A DNA stretch of 64,000 nt from CAVVNC01 sp963750015 (GTDB lineage: Bacteria; Desulfobacterota; Syntrophorhabdia; Syntrophorhabdales; WCHB1-27), in contig CAVVPU010000136.1 of NCBI GenBank assembly GCA_963750015.1, positions 23,595 through 87,594 of the forward strand, read 5' to 3'. Both the position numbers and the translations under genes were made by a program. Position 1 is the stretch's first letter, and every line of letters begins with the position of its first letter. Shown here in pieces: positions 7,383 through 15,840 of this stretch. Below the pieces are notes generated by a model, which had not been told where the DNA came from, searched no databases, and saw only the letters and a list, made by a program, of their open reading frames with translations.

Positions 7383-8423
7383 GTGAATTTGTGTTATATT
7401 ACTGTCAGAATAAACCCCAAGGAGGTTCCCGAAGAAGCTTTTTTGGAAGACAAGACAGAAGAAGAGGTAGTGAAGCTCTCCTTTGATGACAACCACCTCG
7501 CCCGTAACCTGTTCGGCCCACGAGAAGAAAACATTAAGTACCTCAAGAAATACTTCGACGTAAAGGCAAGTATTCGAGGGAACCACCTCACCCTGGTGGG
7601 CAGGAAGAAAGAGGTGGAGAACACCAGCAAGGTGATAACTGAGCTGGCAGGCATCGTCAAAAGAGGTTTCCCCATCAATCCATCCGACATAGACCATGCG
7701 GTCCGCTATATAGCCCACACGGACAAGAGCATGGACGATCTCTATAAGGACCAGATCTATATCCCGCCCTCCCGCAAAGTCATCACCCCGAAGACTGCTA
7801 CCCAGAAGCTCTACGTGGAGTCGATCAGGGGCCACGACATAGTCATAGGCATCGGTCCCGCCGGAACGGGAAAAACGTACCTGGCCATGGCCATGGCCCT
7901 TTCCTCTTACTTCAACAAGGAGGTCTCGAGGATCATCCTGACGAGGCCGGCCATAGAAGCAGGCGAGAAGCTCGGCTTTCTTCCCGGCACCATGTACGAC
8001 AAGGTGAACCCTTATTTGCGGCCCCTCTACGACGCCTTGTACGATATGGTCGACATGGAAAGGGCTGCGCGACTCATAGAAAAGGGGGTCATCGAGATCG
8101 CCCCCCTCGCCTTCATGCGCGGCAGGACCTTGAACGACGCCTTTGTCATCCTCGACGAGGCACAGAACACCGCTTCCGAGCAGATGAAGATGTTCCTCAC
8201 CCGCCTCGGCTTCTCGTCGAAGACCGTAGTTACAGGCGACGTCACCCAGATCGACCTGCCCGAAAAACGGTCGTCGGGACTCATCGAGGTCCAAACGGTG
8301 CTGAAGGGGGTCAAGGGGATAGAATTCGTCTATTTCAGTGAGAAGGACGTGGTGAGGCATCCCCTCGTTCAGAAGATCATCAAGGCTTACGAAAAGGCGG
8401 AAGGGCAAGGTCGCGCGGAATGA
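7383..8423 (+). CDS. phoH: PhoH-like ATPase
   Basis: 346 residues as drawn. Walker A is GPAGTGKT at about residue 157-164 and Walker B is VILDEAQN near 255; the N-terminal 100 residues form the KH-like portion of the PhoH/YbeZ family. Members associate with YbeY and are linked to RNA processing, and ybeY lies two genes downstream. The start is uncertain. GTG 7383 has no ribosome binding site. An in-frame TTG at 7443 gives the family-typical beginning MEDKTEEEVVKLSFDD but lies 17 bp after an AAGGAGG (7419-7425). A TATATT box at 7395-7400 would fit the later start. Confidence 0.9.
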   Translation: MNLCYITVRINPKEVPEEAFLEDKTEEEVVKLSFDDNHLARNLFGPREENIKYLKKYFDVKASIRGNHLTLVGRKKEVENTSKVITELAGIVKRGFPINPSDIDHAVRYIAHTDKSMDDLYKDQIYIPPSRKVITPKTATQKLYVESIRGHDIVIGIGPAGTGKTYLAMAMALSSYFNKEVSRIILTRPAIEAGEKLGFLPGTMYDKVNPYLRPLYDALYDMVDMERAARLIEKGVIEIAPLAFMRGRTLNDAFVILDEAQNTASEQMKMFLTRLGFSSKTVVTGDVTQIDLPEKRSSGLIEVQTVLKGVKGIEFVYFSEKDVVRHPLVQKIIKAYEKAEGQGRAE

Positions 8424-10126
8424 AGAACGAAAGGGATAAGTCCCTCTCTCATCCGGTCCTCAGAAAAGGCCTCGTCTTCCTGCTCTTTTCACTCGTTCTC
8501 GCCGGCCTCATCAACGTCAAGATCCCTCAGGAGATAGGCCAGTACCGAGCCGGAGACATAGCCCGCGAGACGGTGCACTCGCCCTCCGATTACTTGGCGC
8601 CCGACAGCGACGTGAACCTGAAGAAAGGGGAAGTAATCGTCAGAGAAGGACAGAGGGTCGGCAGCGACGATCTGCAGAAGCTCTCGATCGTACGGGAGAT
8701 GGAGAGGCAGAGAAAACCGATCACCGGTCAGGCTGTCTATCTCTTCTTTATAATGTTCGCGCTTATCACGGTCACCTTCGAATTCGCCGACAGGAACATC
8801 AAGAAATTCAACCTGTCCGAGAAGGACCTCATCTTCTCGGCAGCCCTCACGGTCTTCACGGTTTTTCTCGTAAAAGCCTTCTTTTTGCTCTCCGACCGGT
8901 TCCTCCCGGACTACTCGGCGATGCTCTTCTATGTGTTCCCTCTTTTCCTCTTCGGCATCGTCATGCGCGTAATCCTCTTCTCCGAGGCTGTCTTCGTCTT
9001 CTCCACCATCCTCGCGGTAGCAGTTGCTTTCGTGGTGGATAACAGCCTGGCTGTTTTCATTTACGCCTTTCTCGGCAATCTCCTGGCATCTTACTTTTCC
9101 GGCCAGGTGGAGAAAAGATCGACCATGCTCGGGGCCGGCTTTTTTGCGGCTCTCATCATGTCTTTGGTTATGTTGTTGTTTCACGGACTCTTCGGCCACC
9201 CCTTGAGCGAGGCACCGTTGAAAGCCGCGTTCATCCTCATCGGCGGCTTGGCGAGCAGCTTAATAACTGCCGGGCTCCTTCCGGTCATCGAGCACGTCTT
9301 CGACTACACCACAAATTTCAAGCTTCTGGAGCTTGCGAACCTCGAGCACCCGCTCCTCGAGCAGTTGATGGTCCAGGCGCCCGGCACGTACCACCACAGT
9401 ATACTCGTGGGAAACCTGTCGAGGGCGGCAGCCGAGGCGATCGGGGCCCATCCCATATTGACCAGGGTTGCCGCCTACTACCATGACGTGGGAAAACTTA
9501 AGATGCCCCACTATTTTATAGAGAACAGGCGGAACTTCGAGGATGCCCACAAGAACCTGAAGCCGAGCATGAGCAGTCTCATCATCCTCTCTCACGTCAG
9601 GGAAGGGGTCGAACTCGCGGAGAGGTACCGGCTCGGGCGGAGAATATACGAGATCATCAAGGAGCACCACGGCACGAGCCTTGTGCACTACTTTTATCAA
9701 AGGGCCAAGGAGACGGAGGACCCGGAGCTGTCACTCACGGACGAGAGGGCCTACCGGTACGCGGGACCCAAGCCGCAGACAAAGGAAGCGGGGATAGTAA
9801 TGCTCGCCGATGAGGTGGAAGCTGCATGCAGGGCCTTAGAGGAGCCTACTCCCAGCCGGCTGGAGACCCATGTACAAAACATCATAGAGCAGATATTTCT
9901 CGACGGTCAGCTCGACGAATGCGAGCTGACCCTCAAAGACCTTCACGCCATACAGAAAAGCTTCATTACCATTCTTATCGGTATTTTCCATCAAAGAATA
10001 GGATACCCGGAGAGGGCTGAGGATGACGGTGCTTATCAGGAATACCCAAGACTCGTTGAAGCTCGACCTAAGGCGGCTAAGAAGCATCACAGAAGACTTG
10101 CTCGTCTATTTGGGTCTGGAGGATAG
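8420..10126 (+). CDS. pgpH: Membrane HD-domain phosphodiesterase, PgpH-like (c-di-AMP type)
   Basis: 568 residues. One N-terminal membrane helix (about 14-32), a short extracytoplasmic region, then about seven membrane segments to residue 290, then a cytoplasmic HD domain with YHHSILVGNLS and YYHDVGKLKMP. PgpH-type proteins hydrolyse cyclic di-AMP in Gram-positives; the substrate here is inferred. The extracytoplasmic part is much shorter than in Firmicutes. It overlaps phoH by four bases (ATGA). The C-terminal 35 residues are basic and overlap ybeY by 104 bp, which is unusual. A TGA in another frame at 10018-10020, just before the ybeY start, leaves open a small indel here. Confidence 0.85.
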   Translation: MKNERDKSLSHPVLRKGLVFLLFSLVLAGLINVKIPQEIGQYRAGDIARETVHSPSDYLAPDSDVNLKKGEVIVREGQRVGSDDLQKLSIVREMERQRKPITGQAVYLFFIMFALITVTFEFADRNIKKFNLSEKDLIFSAALTVFTVFLVKAFFLLSDRFLPDYSAMLFYVFPLFLFGIVMRVILFSEAVFVFSTILAVAVAFVVDNSLAVFIYAFLGNLLASYFSGQVEKRSTMLGAGFFAALIMSLVMLLFHGLFGHPLSEAPLKAAFILIGGLASSLITAGLLPVIEHVFDYTTNFKLLELANLEHPLLEQLMVQAPGTYHHSILVGNLSRAAAEAIGAHPILTRVAAYYHDVGKLKMPHYFIENRRNFEDAHKNLKPSMSSLIILSHVREGVELAERYRLGRRIYEIIKEHHGTSLVHYFYQRAKETEDPELSLTDERAYRYAGPKPQTKEAGIVMLADEVEAACRALEEPTPSRLETHVQNIIEQIFLDGQLDECELTLKDLHAIQKSFITILIGIFHQRIGYPERAEDDGAYQEYPRLVEARPKAAKKHHRRLARLFGSGG

Positions 10127-10475
10127 AGGGCTCAGCATTCTATTCACCAGCAATAAAGGCATCGCAAAACTCAATAAAAAGTGCTTCGGCAAAGATAGAC
10201 CCACCAACGTCATCTCTTTCTCCTACCTCGACGGTCTCCCGAACGAGATGCTCGGAGACGTGATCGTCTCGGTGGAGCAGGCGCACAAGGAGGCCGAAGC
10301 TGCGGGCCTGCCCTTTTACCGGAGATTATTGTCCCTCATTATTCACGGACTCGTCCATGTGCTTGGCTACGACCACGAGTTGGGCCCCAGGGAGGCCCGA
10401 AAGATGAGGTACAGGGAGAAAAAGCTTTTAAACCATGCCATCCAACATGCGGCCTACAAGAAGATCTCTCTATAG
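10023..10475 (+). CDS. ybeY: Endoribonuclease YbeY
   Basis: 150 residues, with the metal-binding signature HGLVHVLGYDHE near residue 103 holding the three zinc-ligand histidines of the family, and DRPTNVISFSY before it. YbeY takes part in 16S rRNA 3' end maturation and ribosome quality control. ATG 10023 lies inside the 3' end of pgpH. Order phoH-pgpH-ybeY-lnt is a common arrangement. Confidence 0.93.
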   Translation: MTVLIRNTQDSLKLDLRRLRSITEDLLVYLGLEDRGLSILFTSNKGIAKLNKKCFGKDRPTNVISFSYLDGLPNEMLGDVIVSVEQAHKEAEAAGLPFYRRLLSLIIHGLVHVLGYDHELGPREARKMRYREKKLLNHAIQHAAYKKISL

Positions 10476-11952
10476 CCTCTGCCTGTTCTCAGGCCTGCTG
10501 CTCATCTTCTGTCAGCCGCCCGTATCTCTTTTCCTTTTCGCCTACGTCGCCCTCGTACCGCTTTTCTTCGCCCTGAGGCCGGGCGAATCAGGCCACAATT
10601 TCCTTGCCGGCTTCGCTACGGGCATCGTATGCTACACGGGGCTCCTCTACTGGGTCGTGGTCGCCATGAACGAATACGGGGGCATAAGCGTGCCTTTCGC
10701 CCTCCTTACCCTGTTTCTGCTCGTGCTTTACGTTTCCCTCTACACTGGATGCTTCGCGTGGCTCGTACCCTATCTTGAGAAGCGCCTCAACGTCCCTCTT
10801 TATCTTTCGGCGCCTCCCCTATGGGTGCTCCTCGAATACCTCAGAGGGATCCTTCTTACGGGCTTCCCGTGGTCCCTTCTTGCCCATTCGCAGTATAATT
10901 TCCTGACCCTAGTACAGGTCGCGTCGATCACCGGCACCTACTTCCTCTCCTTCCTCATCGTCGCAGTAAACTGCCTCCTCTACGAGATACTCGCGAAGAA
11001 GCGGTTCCCGAAGGCTTATGGAACCACAATGGCGGCACTCTTTACAGCCTGCCTGCTTTTCGGCCTCACGCAGATGAAGGGGCCGATTCCCGGGACCCTC
11101 AGTACCGCCATCGTACAGGGCAATGTCCGCCAGGACATAAAGTTCGACGAGGCATACAAGAATGGCATCGTAGAAAAGTATATAAGCCTCACATCAGTTC
11201 ACTCCCAAGGTGCGGACCTCGTCATATGGCCCGAAACAGCCATGCCTTTCATCTTTCTCGAAGACCGTGCAAGCGCGGAGGTGCGGGCTGTTCCTTCGGC
11301 CCTGAAGACCCGTTTGCTCGTGGGCACCATATCCCGGGGCTCGAAGGGGCAGTTCTACAACACGGCCTACCTTATCGGCAGGCAAGGGGAGATATCGGGG
11401 ACCTACAATAAGGTGCATCTTGTGCCCTTCGGCGAATATACGCCCCTCCTATCCTATTTCCCGTTCCTCGGGAACATCAGCGTAGCGGTGGGCGACTTCG
11501 CTTCGGGCCCTAATCATGACCCCATGGTCACGAGCGTGGGCAGAATCGGACTCCTCATCTGCTACGAGGGTATCTTCCCCGACCTCACTATTGATACTGT
11601 TCGACGGGGGGCCCAGGTGCTCGTCAACATCACCAACGATGCATGGTTCGGCTCCACGTCAGCCCCCTACCAACATCTCGCTTTCTATACCTTCAGGGCG
11701 GTGGAGACCGACCGGTTCGTGCTGAGGGCGGCGAACACAGGCATAAGTGCCATTATCGACCCCCGCGGGAGGATATTGGCAAAGACCGGCATATTCAAGG
11801 AGGCGGTCCTGAAGGGCGTCTTCTCACTGAGGGAAGGCCAGACAATATATGTGCGATACGGAGACTATTTCGTACTCCTTGCCTTTCTCTTCCTGGCAGC
11901 CCTCGTGGCGAGAGGGATAAGAAAGGGCGCAAGCAAAGACAAAGGCACCTAG
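10435..11952 (+). CDS. lnt: Apolipoprotein N-acyltransferase
   Basis: 505 residues. The N-terminal half has six or so membrane helices. The nitrilase-type domain carries the Glu-Lys-Cys triad: E267 in WPETAMP, K326 in YNKVHLVPFGEY, C376 in LLICYEG. A last hydrophobic helix lies near 475-495. Lnt adds the third acyl chain to the N-terminal cysteine of outer-membrane lipoproteins, such as Pal and the lipoproteins coded elsewhere in this window. ATG 10435 overlaps ybeY by 41 bp; ATG 10447 is an equally possible start. Confidence 0.93.
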   Translation: MPSNMRPTRRSLYSLCLFSGLLLIFCQPPVSLFLFAYVALVPLFFALRPGESGHNFLAGFATGIVCYTGLLYWVVVAMNEYGGISVPFALLTLFLLVLYVSLYTGCFAWLVPYLEKRLNVPLYLSAPPLWVLLEYLRGILLTGFPWSLLAHSQYNFLTLVQVASITGTYFLSFLIVAVNCLLYEILAKKRFPKAYGTTMAALFTACLLFGLTQMKGPIPGTLSTAIVQGNVRQDIKFDEAYKNGIVEKYISLTSVHSQGADLVIWPETAMPFIFLEDRASAEVRAVPSALKTRLLVGTISRGSKGQFYNTAYLIGRQGEISGTYNKVHLVPFGEYTPLLSYFPFLGNISVAVGDFASGPNHDPMVTSVGRIGLLICYEGIFPDLTIDTVRRGAQVLVNITNDAWFGSTSAPYQHLAFYTFRAVETDRFVLRAANTGISAIIDPRGRILAKTGIFKEAVLKGVFSLREGQTIYVRYGDYFVLLAFLFLAALVARGIRKGASKDKGT

Positions 11953-12206
11953 TGACCACTGCTTGCGGGACGCGTATGGATATTCTTGTGGGGGAAAACG
12001 CCTGTGCGCTGAAAAAAAAGTGGGAATGGAGGGTATGTAATGGGCGGCCTTTAGGGCCGCCGCTGTTATCAAATTGTGATGGTGCGTGTAACCCCCGAGG
12101 GCCTAAACCAGGGGCGGCAGAACGGGTGACCGGGATCAAGCCCTGGCAGCTGCGGGCGCCGCAGCTTTCAGCTAAAGTTCTTTAAAGGCGTCGAAAAGCG
12201 CTTAAG
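11953..12206. other. Convergent intergenic region
   Basis: 254 bases between the convergent lnt and GNAT genes. A 7-bp GC stem GGCGGCC/GGCCGCC (12043-12061) could help end transcription, but no T-run follows it. Nothing else was seen. Confidence 0.4.
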
Positions 12207-12626
12207 CTAGGCTCCCGAGGCCCACCCTCGCATCATAAACTGGCGGGAGTCGCGGGTGAAGCCGTACTTCTCGTAAAGTCCGTGGGCCTCGTTCGTGGCG
12301 AGGATGCCGAGGAGCCCCTTCAATTCCGGCGTTTCGAGCACGCATTCTACGAGCTTCTTCCCTAATTGCCTTCGTCTATGGCCCTCTTCGACGAAGACGT
12401 CGCACAGCCAGTATACGGTGGCGGCGTCGGTAACAACGCGGGCGAAGCCTATCTGGCGCGGGCCGTGGAAGACCCCGTAACAGATGGAATGTTCCATCGC
12501 GACCCGAATGTTTTCCTTGCTCCTTTTGCTCCCCCTCAAGCTGGAGGAAAGGAGATTATGAATCCGGTCGACCGAGAGCAACGATTTGTCGTTGCTGATC
12601 ATGTATTCTCCGTATGCCCACTCCAT
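12207..12626 (-). CDS. GNAT-family N-acetyltransferase
   Basis: 139 residues. The acetyl-CoA binding block is recognisable: WLCDVFVEEGHRRRQLGKKL (motif A with the basic R-x-x-G loop), followed by ILATNEAHGLYEKYGF (motif B). An upstream GGGGG stretch gives a ribosome binding site for ATG 12626. Acceptor substrate unknown. It stands alone between lnt (convergent) and dnaJ (co-directional but about 225 bp away). Confidence 0.88.
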   Translation of the reverse strand: MEWAYGEYMISNDKSLLSVDRIHNLLSSSLRGSKRSKENIRVAMEHSICYGVFHGPRQIGFARVVTDAATVYWLCDVFVEEGHRRRQLGKKLVECVLETPELKGLLGILATNEAHGLYEKYGFTRDSRQFMMRGWASGA

Positions 12627-12851
12627 GCTTTCCCCCTTCCGTGCCCGGGCGCCTTCATGGTCGCGGATGAACTCGAAAACCGATGCCCCCTTCCCCCGGA
12701 ATAGGCACGATGAAAATTACAATTGTCCCAGTTGAACCGATTATTGCACAATCATTCACAATTGTAAAATACTTTTATTTCTATTGTGATTTGTTTCACT
12801 TTCAATGGGCGGGGAAAAAGTGAGCGGAGAAACCCGTGATGATAGGGCCGG

Positions 12852-13970
12852 CTATTCTTTTATGTCGAAAAATTCCTTGAACTTCTGCTTGAAGCCGCCG
12901 GCCTGGCTTTCGGAGGCGGTGCCGGCGGCGCCGTTCGTCTGAAACTCCATCGAAAGTTCTTCGAGCAAGCTCCTCTGCCTCTCAGTCACGCTCTTCGGGA
13001 TCGATATATGGAGGTGAATGAACTGGTCTCCTCGCCCGTACCCGTTGGTCTTGGGTACGCCGAGGCCCTTGAGCCTGAAGACCTTTTCTGCGGGCGTGCC
13101 CGGCGGAACTTTGAGCCCGACTTCACCGTCCAGGGTAGGCACTTTTATTTCTCCGCCGAGACACAGGGTCGGGAAACCGACCTGGGTATGCACGTAGATA
13201 TCGTCGCCTTCTCTCTCGAATACCGAGTGTTCCCGTACTTTCAGAACTATGTAAAGGTCACCCGCCACAGTGTCGTGTTCTCCCTGGGCGCCTTCCCCCC
13301 TCATCTTGAGACGAGTCCCCGTGTCGACTCCCGGAGGGATATTGATCTTAAGGTTCTTCTTAGCCCGCACCGATCCCCGGCCTTTGCAGGCCTTGCAGGG
13401 GTTCTTGATGACGTGACCTTCACCCCCGCACTGGTCACAGGTCCTATTGATGGTGAAAAAGCCCTGGGTATACCTTGCCTGGCCCTTGCCGTTGCACGCT
13501 TTGCAGACAACAGGTTGAAAGCCCGGCTCGATTTTCGAGCCGCCGCACACGGTGCAGCGTACTTCCTGGGGGATTTCTATCTCTTTTTCTGCCCCGAAAA
13601 CCGCCTCTTCGAAATCTATCTCGAGGTTGTAGCGAAAGTCGTCGCCCTTTCGAGCCCTTCTCCGCTGGCTCCCTCCAAAGAAATCATTAAAAAGGTCGCC
13701 GAAGATATCGTCGAAATTACGGGTGAAGCCAAAATCGTTGAAGGCGCCCGAGGGATCGGCGGTGCCGAAGCGATCAAAACTCGCCCTCTTCTCGGAGTCA
13801 CCAAGCACCTCGTAGGCAAGGTTGATTTCCTTGAATTTCTCTTCTGCTTCCTGGTCGCCGCAGTTGCGGTCCGGGTGGTAGGTAAGGGCGAGCTTCCTGT
13901 AGGCTTTCTTTATCTCATCATCCGTGGCGGTGCGCTCGACACCGAGTATTTCGTAGAGGTCTTTTCTCAT
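12852..13970 (-). CDS. dnaJ: Chaperone protein DnaJ
   Basis: 372 residues with all DnaJ parts: J domain with HPD (YHPDRN near residue 31), Gly/Phe-rich segment (GAFNDFGFTRNFDDIFGD), four zinc-centre repeats (CTVCGG, CKACNGKG, CDQCGGEG, CKACKGRG), and the C-terminal substrate-binding domain. It stimulates the DnaK ATPase and delivers clients. It starts 14 bp after grpE on the minus strand; dnaK, usually between them, is absent. The first zinc repeat is degenerate (CTVCGGSK). Confidence 0.95.
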   Translation of the reverse strand: MRKDLYEILGVERTATDDEIKKAYRKLALTYHPDRNCGDQEAEEKFKEINLAYEVLGDSEKRASFDRFGTADPSGAFNDFGFTRNFDDIFGDLFNDFFGGSQRRRARKGDDFRYNLEIDFEEAVFGAEKEIEIPQEVRCTVCGGSKIEPGFQPVVCKACNGKGQARYTQGFFTINRTCDQCGGEGHVIKNPCKACKGRGSVRAKKNLKINIPPGVDTGTRLKMRGEGAQGEHDTVAGDLYIVLKVREHSVFEREGDDIYVHTQVGFPTLCLGGEIKVPTLDGEVGLKVPPGTPAEKVFRLKGLGVPKTNGYGRGDQFIHLHISIPKSVTERQRSLLEELSMEFQTNGAAGTASESQAGGFKQKFKEFFDIKE

Positions 13971-13984
13971 ATGGGTCCAATACT

Positions 13985-14584
13985 TTACTCCCTTTCCGGC
14001 CTCTTCGCAACCGACACCATGGCAGGCCTGAGCAGCCTCCCATCCATCACGTAGCCCTTTTGGAATTCCCCGATGACTGTCCCGGGCTCCACTTTGTCGC
14101 TCTCTTCCTGATAGACCGCCTCATGGAAGTTCGGGTCGAATTTCTTTCCCGCAGCCTCGATTCTCGTGACGTCGAACTTCTCAAGGACTTTGAGAAAACC
14201 GTTGAGGGTAAGAGCCACGCCCTCTGCGATGGCCTTAGCCTCGTCGGTCTTCCCCGCGTGCTCGATGGCCCTCTCCAGGTTGTCTATGACAGGGAGCAGT
14301 TCTTTGATGAGTGTCTCGTTGCCGAAGCGAAGGACGTCCTGCTTTTCTTTGGCCTTCAGCTTCTTGAAGTTCTCGAAATCCGCCTGCTGATAAAGGAGTT
14401 TCTGCTTAAGCTCCTCGATCTGTTGTTCCTTCTCCTGGACCACTGCCTTCAGCTCGTCGGCCCCGTCTTCCTTCTTTTTTTTCTTCTTGTGCTCGTCGTG
14501 CTCGGGCTCCGGGCGTTTCCCGTCTCCACTCTCTCTTGCTTCCCCGTGCACGTCCTGGCGTTTCTCTTTATCTTTGTCTTCCAT
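13985..14584 (-). CDS. grpE: Nucleotide exchange factor GrpE
   Basis: 199 residues: a charged, lysine-rich N-terminus, a long coiled coil (EKEQQIEELKQKLLYQQADF), then the beta domain ending in VMDGRLLRPAMVSVAK. It exchanges ADP for ATP on DnaK. It lies 6 bp after hrcA and 14 bp before dnaJ in one minus-strand operon. Confidence 0.95.
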   Translation of the reverse strand: MEDKDKEKRQDVHGEARESGDGKRPEPEHDEHKKKKKKEDGADELKAVVQEKEQQIEELKQKLLYQQADFENFKKLKAKEKQDVLRFGNETLIKELLPVIDNLERAIEHAGKTDEAKAIAEGVALTLNGFLKVLEKFDVTRIEAAGKKFDPNFHEAVYQEESDKVEPGTVIGEFQKGYVMDGRLLRPAMVSVAKRPERE

Positions 14585-14590
14585 TATGCC

Positions 14591-15622
14591 TCACATCATC
14601 TTCAGAAGGTCAGTTACCGCCTGAGCCGTATATTGTACGATGGGAATGATCCTCGAATAGTTCATGCGAAGGGGACCTATCACGCCGAGAATGCCGTGGT
14701 TCTTCTCATCGATCCTGTAAGTCGAGGTGATGATGCTCATGTCGCGCATCTCCTTCACGTCGCTCTCGCCGCCGATGATCACCTGGATGCCTTCCTGTTC
14801 CAGGCTTCTGTCGAGCAATTTGAGGAGCTTTTCCTTTTTCTCGAATGCCTGGAACAGCTCCCTGAGTTTGTCGATGTTGGAGAGCTCGGGAACATCGATG
14901 ATCTTGGAGGCCCCTTCTATATAGACTTCACGTCCCTCCCGGTCCTGCATGATATCCTCGAGGACATCCATGATCTTTGCCAGGAGGGAATGAAAATCGT
15001 CCCGGTCTTTGGTCATGTCTTCAAAGATCATACTCCTCAAGGCATAAAAAGGTGTGCCCTCGCACCTCTCGTTCATGTAGCCCTTCATACCGGAAAGCAG
15101 GTCGGAAGAGAAGTCTTCTTCCGTGTTAACGAGTCTTGTGTGTACCATACCCGAGGAGGTGACGAAAACAACGAGGATGGTCGTTTTCGACAGTTTGACG
15201 AACTCCACTTCCTTGAAGAACATGCAGTCCATTCGGGGCTCGACGACGATGCCCGCATACTTGCACAGGTTCGCGAGGACCCTCGAGGCATCTCCCATGA
15301 TTTCCTCGACCTGGGAGTACCGGTGGGTGGCCATAGTATCGAGCACCTGGAGCTCCCGCTTCCCGGGCATGCGCGGCACGAGCAGGGTATTGACATAGTA
15401 CCTGAAGGCCTTCCCTGTGGGAATCCTTCCCGCAACCACGTGAGGCTTGTGGAGAAAGCCCTGCTCCTCGAGGTCGGACATGACGTTCCTTATGGTAGCA
15501 GAGCTCCACCTGTTGCCTATGAGTTTGGAGAGGGTCCGCGAACCCACGGGCTCCGCGCGGGTAATGTAGCTGCCCATGATCAGCCCGAGAACCATTTTTT
15601 CCCTATCGGTCAATCTTTCCAT
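14591..15622 (-). CDS. hrcA: Heat-inducible transcription repressor HrcA
   Basis: 343 residues. The N-terminal winged helix (EPVGSRTLSKLI, SSATIRNVMSDLEEQGFL, AGRIPTGKAFRYYV) is followed by a GAF-like and a C-terminal domain. HrcA represses heat-shock operons by binding the CIRCE inverted repeat. No TTAGCACTC/GAGTGCTAA pair is visible before this gene, so it does not appear to repress its own operon through a classical CIRCE. The start codon lies only about 12 bp from a good -10 box and lacks a ribosome binding site, suggesting a nearly leaderless message. Confidence 0.95.
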   Translation of the reverse strand: MERLTDREKMVLGLIMGSYITRAEPVGSRTLSKLIGNRWSSATIRNVMSDLEEQGFLHKPHVVAGRIPTGKAFRYYVNTLLVPRMPGKRELQVLDTMATHRYSQVEEIMGDASRVLANLCKYAGIVVEPRMDCMFFKEVEFVKLSKTTILVVFVTSSGMVHTRLVNTEEDFSSDLLSGMKGYMNERCEGTPFYALRSMIFEDMTKDRDDFHSLLAKIMDVLEDIMQDREGREVYIEGASKIIDVPELSNIDKLRELFQAFEKKEKLLKLLDRSLEQEGIQVIIGGESDVKEMRDMSIITSTYRIDEKNHGILGVIGPLRMNYSRIIPIVQYTAQAVTDLLKMM

Positions 15623-15634
15623 GACGTCTACAAT

Positions 15635-15663
15635 AAATTAATGATATTGGCAATTTTTGTCAA
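15635..15663 (-). promoter_or_regulatory. Promoter of hrcA-grpE-dnaJ
   Basis: On the minus strand, TTGACA (15658-15663) is followed after exactly 17 bp by TAATTT (15635-15640). The start codon of hrcA begins 12 bases after the -10 box, leaving a leader of about six bases. It is a sigma-70-type consensus; no sigma-32 box or CIRCE was seen. Confidence 0.75.
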
Positions 15664-15840
15664 GGAATCAGAAACCGGCATATTCCCGCTCCACACAAGG
15701 CCGTCCGGGATACAGCCGGGACGGAGAGGACCGGCGCGTAAGGAAAACCGCCTGTAAGGGCAGGGGACATGTGGCGGTAGTGTCTTTGCGCGTATGGGCC
15801 CGGGAAAAAGGCCGTACCCTTTCGTATTGGCTCAGGAGAT

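Noticed and set aside
11643..12185. 180-codon plus-strand frame after lnt
   Set aside because: Mostly overlaps lnt in another frame; the part beyond lnt has no domain pattern.
14060..15757. 565-codon plus-strand open frame opposite grpE/hrcA
   Set aside because: Antisense shadow; both minus-strand genes are unmistakable.
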